7,112 nucleotides of DNA, taken from contig JBHHYU010000124.1 in assembly GCA_046757725.1 (NCBI GenBank), forward strand, positions 1-7,112, written 5' to 3'. The translations under genes and the position numbers were made by a program. The stretch is from JBHHYU01 sp046757725. Its GTDB lineage: Bacteria > Desulfobacterota > Binatia > UBA9968. Below are positions 1-5,736 of this stretch, piece by piece. The notes below the pieces were generated by a model. The model was not told the origin of the DNA and searched no databases. It was given only the letters and a program-made list of their open reading frames with translations. Numbering within the stretch: the first letter of the stretch is position 1; each line of letters begins with the position of its first letter.

Positions 1-115
1 TGCGGAGCCTGTCGATGTCAAACGCTGCTAGTTCTCGAACTTGCGGTGGGGTCATAATGATCTCACATCCATGTTGTACGGGTAAGCCATTATGCCGTTC
101 ATCTACAAAATTCAT
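1..115 (-). CDS. 5' part of an unrecognised protein, truncated by the left edge
   Basis: Reading the minus strand from ATG at 115 gives 38 codons without a stop before the window ends, beginning MNFVDERHNGLPVQHG and running into a segment rich in charged residues (TPPQVRELAAFDIDRLR). A second in-frame ATG at 55 has a purine-rich GTGAG about 6 nt upstream and could be the true start. The first ATG has no clear ribosome binding site. The composition looks protein-like rather than random, but I do not recognise a family and the piece is short. A chance open frame of this length is quite possible, so confidence is low. Confidence 0.3.
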   Translation of the reverse strand, partial: MNFVDERHNGLPVQHGCEIIMTPPQVRELAAFDIDRLR

Positions 116-405
116 GCCATGCTAGGTAGGTTGGCGCCGGCGGTGAGTTTCTTTGGCGGAGTCCTCGAAGGGACCGCTGGCTGTTCCATTGTTCTCCATT
201 CTAAAATCCTGATCTGCCGGGAGTTCAGGAGAACTGGATAGCAATGAGGACCGACTGGAACTGGTTGAAATATAATGGGGATCGGTGGAGATTCGAGGTG
301 GTCCAAGTAGGAGGGTCAACTCACTTTTTTGTGTGCGGCGGGATTTCTATGGCTCGGTTGTTTCCATTAGAGATAGAACGGTGGAGACCCCTGAATCATC
401 GAGCC

Positions 406-424
406 GGCGACAAATTTTGTCGCC
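406..424. repeat. Perfect 19-nt palindrome GGCGACAAA-T-TTTGTCGCC
   Basis: Nine bases form an exact inverted repeat around a single central T. The half-site start GGCGACA recurs at 469-475 (GGCGACATT). A shorter related inverted pair, GCGAC...GTCGC, spans 578-598 and overlaps the promoter there. A palindrome this exact suggests a binding site for a dimeric protein or a transposase-binding repeat. Nothing in the window identifies the protein. Confidence 0.6.
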
Positions 425-536
425 ATAGAGACACAAATGACCTAAAATAACAACTTTTCGCAACCAGTGGCGACATTAACGCGTGAAGCTATAATGTGGC
501 CTTACGCATTGGCAAATCGGGAAACGGAAAGTAGTA

Positions 537-560
537 AAAGCTTGCGCGGGGCAAGGCTTT
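537..560 (+). other. Bulged hairpin upstream of the MBL-fold gene
   Basis: AAAGC-TTGC (537-545) pairs with GCAA-G-GCTTT (551-560), leaving one bulged G and a 5-nt GCGGG loop. It lies just before the promoter at 566. There is no T-run after it, so it is a poor intrinsic terminator on the plus strand. It could still limit read-through from the left or act in DNA form. Confidence 0.3.
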
Positions 561-565
561 CAGAT

Positions 566-593
566 TTGACATAACAGGCGACCGTGGCATACT
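566..593 (+). promoter_or_regulatory. Sigma70-type promoter for the MBL-fold gene
   Basis: A perfect -35 box TTGACA (566-571) is followed after 16 nt by CATACT (588-593), a 4/6 match to TATAAT with an extended -10 TGG at 585-587. Transcription would start near 600, leaving a leader of about 85 nt before the GTG at 685. An inverted pair GCGAC/GTCGC (578-582 and 594-598) flanks the -10 box and could be an operator. Positions 576-592 closely resemble the promoter at 5273-5301. Confidence 0.6.
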
Positions 594-611
594 GTCGCGG
601 TAAAAATAGTG

Positions 612-652
612 GGCACTCAGTCACCGGTTCACGGAGCAAGACGCTGAGTGCC
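612..652 (+). other. Leader RNA hairpin before the MBL-fold gene
   Basis: GGCACTCAG (612-620) is exactly complementary to CTGAGTGCC (644-652), giving a 9-bp stem with a 23-nt apical region that holds a small CCG/CGG hairpin. It sits inside the predicted 5' leader, about 33 nt before the start codon. The end (TGCCGATGGC) faintly recalls the tail of a c-di-GMP riboswitch, but the rest of that fold is missing, so I assign no riboswitch class. It may affect mRNA stability or translation. Confidence 0.45.
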
Positions 653-684
653 GATGGCTGAATGCTAACATCATCAGGTTTTCA

Positions 685-1536
685 GTGTTCGTGCTGCAGG
701 TTCAGACTTATGCTAGTAGCCGGGGGGCCCTGTGCCGGCGCCTTATCGCCTCTACATTATTAATGATCCTTTTTTTCCCGGTTTTCATGCCGGAACTGAT
801 TTGGGCCTTCTGTCATGAATCAGAGCTGGTCGGAAATTGGCCTTTTCGAATCATCCCCACCGCTACCCATTCCCAAACAATAAAGATCCAGTGGTTCGGC
901 CATTCAGCTTTTCTTCTTACGTCTTCCCGGGGGACTAAGGTCCTGATGGATCCTCATGGGAGGGGAATAGCGCAGGAAGAGATCTTTCCTCACGTGGTTA
1001 CCACGAGCCATCTGCATCGGAACCACAGCTTTATCTGGATGGCCAAAGGGAACCCCCTTGTGCTTCACGGACTCAACCCTCGTACCGAAGATTGGAACCG
1101 GATTCACAGAACCGTTCGTGACGTTTCAATCTATACGGTACCGACCTACCATGATAGCGAGATGGGATTAGCTCGTGGCAAGAATGCCGTCTTTGTGGTT
1201 GCGATGGATGGAATATGCATTGCGCATCTGGGTGACCTGGGTCACTTGCTGAATGAGGCGCAGATCAAAATGATGGGAAAGATCGATGTGCTTTTGGTTC
1301 CGCTTGGACAGGGAGGTTACCGGATCACTTCAGAGGATGCTGCGAAGGTTGTGGCACAGGTCAAACCGAGAGTTGCCATCCCCTATCACTACCGCTGGGA
1401 GGGTTTTGCGGACGAGTTTGCTAAGGGTTTTTCTCGGGTCCGCAAAATCAACGAAAACTTCGCTCAGTTTTCCAAGGACACCTTGACCCATGAGATGGAG
1501 ATTATCGTACTCAAAGATCCCATAGAATATCAGTAG
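685..1536 (+). CDS. Predicted exported MBL-fold metallo-hydrolase (COG2220/UlaG-like)
   Basis: The 283-aa product starts at GTG 685, with AGG 6 nt upstream; GTG 691 is an in-frame alternative. Residues 18-41 (RRL, a hydrophobic core, then IWA) look like a signal peptide, so the enzyme probably acts in the periplasm. The MBL domain starts near residue 66: FGHSAFLL (71-78), metal motif HLHRNH (109-114), PTYHD with His156, HLGDLGH (181-187) and IPYHY with His235. This set is typical of the COG2220 hydrolases, which include ascorbate-6-phosphate lactonase. The Asp of HxHxDH is replaced by Asn113, unusual because that Asp normally binds the second metal. The substrate cannot be inferred. It has its own promoter and leader and converges on macB. 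Cys43 lacks a proper lipobox, so a lipoprotein is unlikely. Confidence 0.88.
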   Translation: MFVLQVQTYASSRGALCRRLIASTLLMILFFPVFMPELIWAFCHESELVGNWPFRIIPTATHSQTIKIQWFGHSAFLLTSSRGTKVLMDPHGRGIAQEEIFPHVVTTSHLHRNHSFIWMAKGNPLVLHGLNPRTEDWNRIHRTVRDVSIYTVPTYHDSEMGLARGKNAVFVVAMDGICIAHLGDLGHLLNEAQIKMMGKIDVLLVPLGQGGYRITSEDAAKVVAQVKPRVAIPYHYRWEGFADEFAKGFSRVRKINENFAQFSKDTLTHEMEIIVLKDPIEYQ

Positions 1537-1552
1537 TACAAAAGACACCCCC

Positions 1553-1572
1553 GGACCTGCTTTTCGCGGGCC
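1553..1572. terminator. Weak hairpin between convergent genes
   Basis: GGACCTGC-TTTT-CGCGGGCC can fold with about five pairs in the inner stem and two more outside a bulged A. It lies in the 53-nt gap between the convergent MBL-fold and macB-like genes, where a bidirectional terminator would be expected. There is no T-run on the plus side. The minus side has only a broken one (TCTTTT) about 12 nt further on, so its termination activity is doubtful. Confidence 0.3.
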
Positions 1573-1589
1573 ATGACGATCACAGAGTT

Positions 1590-3566
1590 CTACTCGTAGC
1601 GGAGGGCCTCGATGGGGTTGAGCTTGGCTGCCTGGTTGGCCGGATGATAACCGAAAAAGATACCGATGGCGGCAGAGACACCACAGGCCAATAGTATTGC
1701 GCTGGCGGAAACGAGCGTCTCCCAACCGCCAAAATAAGAGAGGGCGCGTGAAGCGCTGACCCCAACGATAATGCCCATAGCCCCTCCCACCAGGCTTAAC
1801 ACCATGGCTTCGGTGAGAAATTGCCTCCGGATATCGCGCCGCCTTGCGCCCACTGCCATTCGGACTCCAATTTCCCGCGTTCGTTCCTTTACCGAGACCA
1901 GCATGATATTCATAATTCCGATGCCGCCTACAATCAAGGCAACCGATGCTATACCTATGAGAAGATAAGAAAGTGTCGCTGTTGCCTCGTCGGCCGCCTG
2001 GATGATCTCCGTCCGATTCCTTATTCTAAAGTCATCCGGTTTTGCCCCGGTGATCTTATGGCGCTTGCGTAAAAGATCTGCGAGATCTTTCTTGACTTGA
2101 TAAGTAGCGATCCGGCTTACGGCGCTGATCTCGAGTCTCTGGATATGATGGATTCCAAGAATTTTTCTCTGGGCGGTCCGTAATGGCAGAAAGACAATAT
2201 CATCGAGGTCCGTACCCCTAGAGGAACTCCCTCGTTCCTTAAGCACGCCAATCACCTCAAAGGGGATACGTTTGATCCTTACGGTCTGGCCAATAGGATA
2301 CTGCGTACCGAACAGTTCTTTGACCACTGTCTTCCCGAGGATGCAGACTTTTCTGTTCAGCGCCAGATCCTCCGCCGTAAAGTTTGAACCCGCCTCGATC
2401 TCCCAGTTCATGATGCCGAGGTATTCCGGAGTTGTACCGGTAAAGGCGGAGAGCCAGTTCTTGTTGCCGTAGATAATCTGCGCGGAACCTCTTACCCTGG
2501 GTGCTACTGCCCTTACGCCAGGGACTTCCGCCAGAATAGCCTTGGCGTCTGCAGCCGTCAGCGTCGTCATGCTACCCATCCCTACACGTCTACCGCTGCG
2601 GGTAAAGGATCCCGAATAAACACTCAGACGGTTGCTCCCGAGCCTCTCCATCTGTTTTGCGATCTTTACTTTGGTCCCTGCCCCGATGGCCACCATAGCG
2701 ATGACCGCCGCTACCCCGATGATAACCCCTAACATGGTGAGTCCGGAACGCAGTTTATTGACTCGTAAAGATTTAAAAGCGATTCGGATATTTGCCGAGA
2801 CGTCCGAACCAAAACTCCTCTTCTCCGTGAGGGACTGCCGTTGAACTTTATTGGCTGACGCAGAACGGCTCTCCGATCCCATCTCTTCTCCTTGAACGAG
2901 ACCGTCCTTAAAATGGATAATGCGGTGACTATGAGAAGCGACTTCAGGGTCGTGAGTGACAATGACCAGAGTGATTCCCTTTTCCCGGTTCAGGTCCTTG
3001 AATAGATCGATGATTTCCTTACCTGTCTTGCTGTCGAGATTACCGGTCGGCTCATCGGCCAGAATAAGCCGTGGGCTGTTCAATAGGGCCCTGGCAATGG
3101 CCACCCTCTGCTGCTGTCCTCCCGAAAGTTGAGTTGGTTGATGGTCTTCCCTTTCCTTAAGCCCTAGCATATCCAATAATGCCCTTGCCTTCTCTTCGCG
3201 GACATCTCGAGTGGCCCCGTTATACAGCATGGGAAGCTCCACATTTGCTATGGCGGTCGTCCTTGCGAGGAGGTTATAGTTCTGGAAGACAAATCCGATC
3301 TCGTGGTTACGCAAAAACGCCATCTCGTCCTGAGAGAAACTGACTACCTCTCTCCCCAATATACGAAGGCGGCCCGAGGTCGGCTGGTCGAGACAGCCGA
3401 GGATATTCATCAAAGTTGACTTCCCCGAACCGGAAGGGCCCATAAGGGCAACAATCTCACCCGGGAATATCCTGAGGGAGACACCTTTTAGGGCAGGCAC
3501 TTGCTGTTCACCGAGATCGTACACCTTGCTTAGGTCTTCAATCTCAATGATAGGAGCATCACCCAT
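1590..3566 (-). CDS. macB: MacB-like ABC transporter, fused ATPase and permease
   Basis: The 658-aa product matches the usual MacB length (about 650). It is the inner-membrane motor of a MacA-MacB-TolC type tripartite pump, which uses ATP to drive substrates from the periplasm across the outer membrane. The N-terminal ATPase has Walker A GPSGSGKST (43-51), Q-loop Gln95, signature LSGGQQQR (147-154), Walker B LILADEPT (167-174, catalytic Glu172), D-loop NLDS and switch His205. A Ser/Arg-rich linker (about 228-255) leads to TM1 (274-296), a periplasmic MacB core domain (about 297-525), and an FtsX-type permease with TM helices near 531-556, 586-610 and 620-640. The cytoplasmic loop has the usual KERTREIGVRMAVGA (560-574). 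ATG 3566 lies 3 nt after the macA stop, with AGGTGGG 9 nt upstream, so translation is probably coupled. The substrate (macrolide, peptide, lipid or siderophore) is unknown. Confidence 0.93.
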   Translation of the reverse strand: MGDAPIIEIEDLSKVYDLGEQQVPALKGVSLRIFPGEIVALMGPSGSGKSTLMNILGCLDQPTSGRLRILGREVVSFSQDEMAFLRNHEIGFVFQNYNLLARTTAIANVELPMLYNGATRDVREEKARALLDMLGLKEREDHQPTQLSGGQQQRVAIARALLNSPRLILADEPTGNLDSKTGKEIIDLFKDLNREKGITLVIVTHDPEVASHSHRIIHFKDGLVQGEEMGSESRSASANKVQRQSLTEKRSFGSDVSANIRIAFKSLRVNKLRSGLTMLGVIIGVAAVIAMVAIGAGTKVKIAKQMERLGSNRLSVYSGSFTRSGRRVGMGSMTTLTAADAKAILAEVPGVRAVAPRVRGSAQIIYGNKNWLSAFTGTTPEYLGIMNWEIEAGSNFTAEDLALNRKVCILGKTVVKELFGTQYPIGQTVRIKRIPFEVIGVLKERGSSSRGTDLDDIVFLPLRTAQRKILGIHHIQRLEISAVSRIATYQVKKDLADLLRKRHKITGAKPDDFRIRNRTEIIQAADEATATLSYLLIGIASVALIVGGIGIMNIMLVSVKERTREIGVRMAVGARRRDIRRQFLTEAMVLSLVGGAMGIIVGVSASRALSYFGGWETLVSASAILLACGVSAAIGIFFGYHPANQAAKLNPIEALRYE

Positions 3567-3569
3567 CAG

Positions 3570-4955
3570 CTAGAACCCACCTAAGATACGTGTCCGGACC
3601 CGAGATCCCCTTCTGCTGGTTGAGGCAGCCTGCTTGCGTACTGCCTCGGCCTTAATCCCTACGATTACGTTATCCCCCTCCTTTAATCCTTCGGTGATCT
3701 CCATATACCTTGCATCTGTGGCTCCGAACCGGATGTGTACCCTCTTGGGTTTGCCGTCTTTATAGATCCAGATTCTATCCTTCCTACCCTTCCTCTCCAG
3801 AAGCCGCCTCTGGGCCCTTGCTGCTCTGTCTTTCGGACTTCTCCTGGTGCTCCTCCGGTGCCGTCTAAGCTCCGGATACACCTTACGGAGGTCCCGCTTA
3901 CGAACTTTTAAAGCGGTAATAGGAGCCATCAAAACATTATGTTTCTTGGCCAAGACTATGGTTACGTTAGCTGTCATTCCCGGCTTCAAGGCCAGGTCCG
4001 CATTCGGCACATGGATCTCCGTATCGTAGATGACCACGTTTTCCTGTACCTGGGGAGATGGATAAATTTTCACTACCTTACCTTTGAACGAACGGCTAGG
4101 GTAGGAATCTACTTGGAATTTTACCTCCTGCCCGACGCGTATTTTTCCGATGTCCGCCTCATCCACCCAAGCATCCACTTTCATCTGGTTAAGATCAGCG
4201 ATGGTGACAAGAGGTGGAGACTGGAGACTTGCCGCTACCGTCTGGCCTGCTTCCACATTCTTTAGGATGATAATGCCCGAGACCGGGGCCCGCACCACAC
4301 TGCGGTTCAAGGTAACCCGAGCCAGCTCCAGTTCTGCCCTTGTCCGCTTCACCTGAGCCGCCGCCACTTTGAGAAAGGCTTGTTTAACTTTCGTTTCGTC
4401 CACACGAGCTGTACTTTCTTTAAAACGCGCCCCGGCCATCTCCCATTCAGTCCTTGCGGTATCATATTCGTCTTTGGAAATAAGTTTCCGTTTATAGAGC
4501 TCATCGGCTCGCTTATATTTTTCTCCGAGATTTTTATAGGAAGCCTTGCTCTCGGCAATACTCGCCGCAATCTGATCTTTCAGCATCTTGACGCCGGCCT
4601 GCTCCTTGGCGAGATTCGCCAGTGCATTCTCGAGATTTGCACGGGCCTGAAGGACCTTGGCACGGAAAAGATCCTGGTCCAGGCGAGCAATGACCTGCCC
4701 TTTTTTTACCACCGAGTTCACATCGACAAAGAGTTTTTCGATAGTTCCGGATACCTGGGTACTCACGGTAACGGACAGAACCGGATTGATCATTCCTGTG
4801 GTTGTAACGCGAGAAAAAATATCTCCCTTTTGCACTTTGGCTAGTTGAAAAGGAATAGAGGGGGTTTCCTTAACGGCAAATCCCTTGGGACCAACCCAGA
4901 TAAAACCGATAAGAAGAATTATTAAGGCACCAGCCGAAAACAAATATTTCTTCAT
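3570..4955 (-). CDS. macA: MacA-like periplasmic membrane fusion protein with an Arg-rich insertion
   Basis: The 461-aa product is the adaptor linking the MacB-like pump to an outer-membrane channel. It has an N-terminal membrane anchor/signal (residues 1-22, MKKYLF then a hydrophobic core), a lipoyl-like half (about 60-95), a long Ala/Lys/Glu-rich coiled-coil hairpin (about 96-210), the second lipoyl half (VRAPVSGIIILKNVEAGQTV, 221-240), a beta-barrel (about 255-335) and a membrane-proximal domain (about 394-435). Residues 350-394 form a very basic insertion, with about 22 Arg/Lys in 45 residues, in the loop where homologues have a short, often Ala/Pro-rich linker. The start is ATG 4955 because GGAGG lies 8 nt upstream; a GTG at 4964 overlaps that site and is rejected. 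It is the first gene of the two-gene operon with macB. A possible promoter (TTGCAA, 17 nt, GAAAAT) lies about 40-70 nt upstream but is weak. Confidence 0.9.
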   Translation of the reverse strand: MKKYLFSAGALIILLIGFIWVGPKGFAVKETPSIPFQLAKVQKGDIFSRVTTTGMINPVLSVTVSTQVSGTIEKLFVDVNSVVKKGQVIARLDQDLFRAKVLQARANLENALANLAKEQAGVKMLKDQIAASIAESKASYKNLGEKYKRADELYKRKLISKDEYDTARTEWEMAGARFKESTARVDETKVKQAFLKVAAAQVKRTRAELELARVTLNRSVVRAPVSGIIILKNVEAGQTVAASLQSPPLVTIADLNQMKVDAWVDEADIGKIRVGQEVKFQVDSYPSRSFKGKVVKIYPSPQVQENVVIYDTEIHVPNADLALKPGMTANVTIVLAKKHNVLMAPITALKVRKRDLRKVYPELRRHRRSTRRSPKDRAARAQRRLLERKGRKDRIWIYKDGKPKRVHIRFGATDARYMEITEGLKEGDNVIVGIKAEAVRKQAASTSRRGSRVRTRILGGF

Positions 4956-4963
4956 GGGAGCCA

Positions 4964-4968
4964 CCTCC
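4964..4968 (-). promoter_or_regulatory. Ribosome binding site that sets the macA start
   Basis: On the minus strand GGAGG is followed by 8 nt and then ATG at 4955. The longer reading frame would begin at a GTG inside this same sequence (4964-4962), which leaves it without a ribosome binding site. ATG 4955 also gives a clean MKKYLF signal start. Confidence 0.75.
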
Positions 4969-5177
4969 AGAGCCTACGGACTTAATCAATTTTCCAATGT
5001 GAAGTCTAGCATTGCAACGGGGTCATGAGTAAGGGTTCGCTCCGCGGTCGAGAGGTGAGTTATGAAGAGCGTGGGAACGGGAGCGTAAAAGTCGCAATGT
5101 CGCCCGAACCGTGATATCAGCATCATCGGGGTGGACAGGGCACCGCCTAGGTGGACGAGGCCTATTGGCGGCACTCG

Positions 5178-5202
5178 AAAAGGCCTGGCCCGAGGGCCAG
5201 CC
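5178..5202 (-). terminator. Terminator-like GC hairpin on the minus strand, no matching gene
   Basis: CTGGCC (5185-5190) and GGCCAG (5195-5200) form a 6-bp stem with a CGAG loop, extended by two more pairs past a bulge. On the minus strand the stem is followed at once by TTTT (5181-5178), as in a short intrinsic terminator. No minus-strand gene ends here. It might insulate macA from transcription coming from the right, or be incidental. Confidence 0.3.
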
Positions 5203-5219
5203 GTTATTAGCGAACCTAC

Positions 5220-5248
5220 GCCTTTCAATACCTTTGAACCCTTCAACA
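5220..5248. repeat. Degenerate tandem of CCTTTGAAC-like units
   Basis: Three imperfect neighbouring units (CCTTTCAAT, CCTTTGAAC, CCTTCAAC) sit in non-coding DNA. From memory, short degenerate repeats of this kind occur between genes in several deltaproteobacterial-type genomes. No function is implied. Confidence 0.35.
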
Positions 5249-5272
5249 ATTATGGCTCGTTACCTGTTTTTT

Positions 5273-5301
5273 TTGACAGTGGAAGGCAACGGTGGTATAC
5301 G
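5273..5301 (+). promoter_or_regulatory. Strong sigma70-type promoter for the small exported protein
   Basis: TTGACA (5273-5278) is separated by 17 nt from TATACG (5296-5301), with an extended -10 TGG (5293-5295). Transcription should start near 5308, only a few bases before the ATG at 5311, which predicts an almost leaderless mRNA. Positions 5284-5300 match the MBL-gene promoter at 576-592 in 14 of 17 bases. Confidence 0.6.
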
Positions 5302-5310
5302 ATAAATGGT

Positions 5311-5736
5311 ATGAATGGGCAGAAAGGTTTATTGCTCGGTCTCATTCCTTTGCTCATCTTGCTCATGCGACCCCCTGTGATCGTGAGGGCAGCAGAGTCT
5401 TCCGGTCGCAGTGAACCTCCGCTTCAAGTGGTAAATCCTTCGCCCGCGGAGGATTTAGGATACGGTGTTGGCTCTGTGGTTGCAAGTCTCCTTTATAGCC
5501 CTTTGAAAGTTACCTATGCAGGTCTGGGTCTTCTTACCGGTGGACTCGGTTTCGTGCTGAGCGCGGGAAGAGCAGATGTGGCCGACAATATAATTTACCC
5601 GGCTGTGACGGGAAACTATCTCATTACCCCGCGTCACCTGAAAGGTGAGCAGCCGGTTGTTTTCATAGGTTCGCCTGGCCCCGGCAATTCTCAGCCCCAG
5701 GACGTTGCTTCCGGTGCTCCTGCGCCTCGACACTAG
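5311..5736 (+). CDS. Small exported conserved-type hypothetical protein
   Basis: From ATG 5311 the product is 141 aa. It has a clear signal peptide (MNGQKG, a Leu/Ile core, then a probable cleavage after VRA at residues 25-27), so it is exported. The mature part has a short polar/Pro region, a Gly-rich weakly hydrophobic segment (residues about 48-86: LGYGVGSVVASLLYSP then a GLGLLTGGLGFVLSAG stretch), a NYLITPRHLKGEQPVVFIG segment and a Pro-rich polar tail. I recall similar small proteins with the same YGVG, LTGG and TP-x-HLxGE order in other Gram-negative genomes, but no function is known to me. The frame stays open upstream to an ATG at 5131, but that version would bury the promoter and signal peptide inside the coding region, so I reject it. 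No good Shine-Dalgarno precedes 5311, which fits a leaderless transcript. Its stop overlaps that of lpxA. Confidence 0.75.
   Translation: MNGQKGLLLGLIPLLILLMRPPVIVRAAESSGRSEPPLQVVNPSPAEDLGYGVGSVVASLLYSPLKVTYAGLGLLTGGLGFVLSAGRADVADNIIYPAVTGNYLITPRHLKGEQPVVFIGSPGPGNSQPQDVASGAPAPRH

Larger units (their letters stand above)
116..565. other. Intergenic stretch without a convincing gene
   Basis: Two small minus-strand frames (112-306 and 122-319) and one plus-strand frame (244-450) overlap one another here. None has a recognisable domain, and none has a ribosome binding site that I could identify. The stretch holds a perfect 19-nt palindrome (406-424), a partial copy of its half-site (469-477), a TATAAT box at 490-495 without a good -35 partner, and a bulged hairpin (537-560). 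It may be the eroded end of a mobile element, but no transposase is visible. Confidence 0.5.
4969..5272. other. Divergent intergenic region between macA and the small exported gene
   Basis: No gene is supported here. A minus-strand frame at 4986-5249 and plus-strand frames starting at 5111 and 5131 have no domain or good start. The region should hold the macA promoter on the minus strand. It also contains a GC-rich hairpin (5182-5202) and a run of imperfect CCTTTGAAC-like repeats (5220-5248). Confidence 0.5.

Noticed and set aside
244..450. Plus-strand frame of 68 codons
   Set aside because: No domain, no ribosome binding site, and its end is read from the palindrome at 406-424.
490..495. 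TATAAT box as a second promoter for the MBL-fold gene
   Set aside because: No acceptable -35 box at 16-18 nt upstream; the promoter at 566 is far better.
612..684. Possible c-di-GMP (GEMM) riboswitch
   Set aside because: Only the TGCCGATGGC end is reminiscent; the conserved core and tetraloop-receptor parts are missing.
1330..1725. Minus-strand frame of 131 codons across the convergent junction
   Set aside because: It overlaps the ends of both the MBL-fold and macB genes in a shadow frame, with no domain.
4380..4844. Plus-strand frame of 154 codons inside macA
   Set aside because: It is antisense to the coiled-coil and lipoyl regions of a well-supported gene.
5131..5310. Upstream start for the small exported protein (201 aa)
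   Set aside because: It would place the promoter and the signal peptide inside the coding region; ATG 5311 gives a normal signal peptide.
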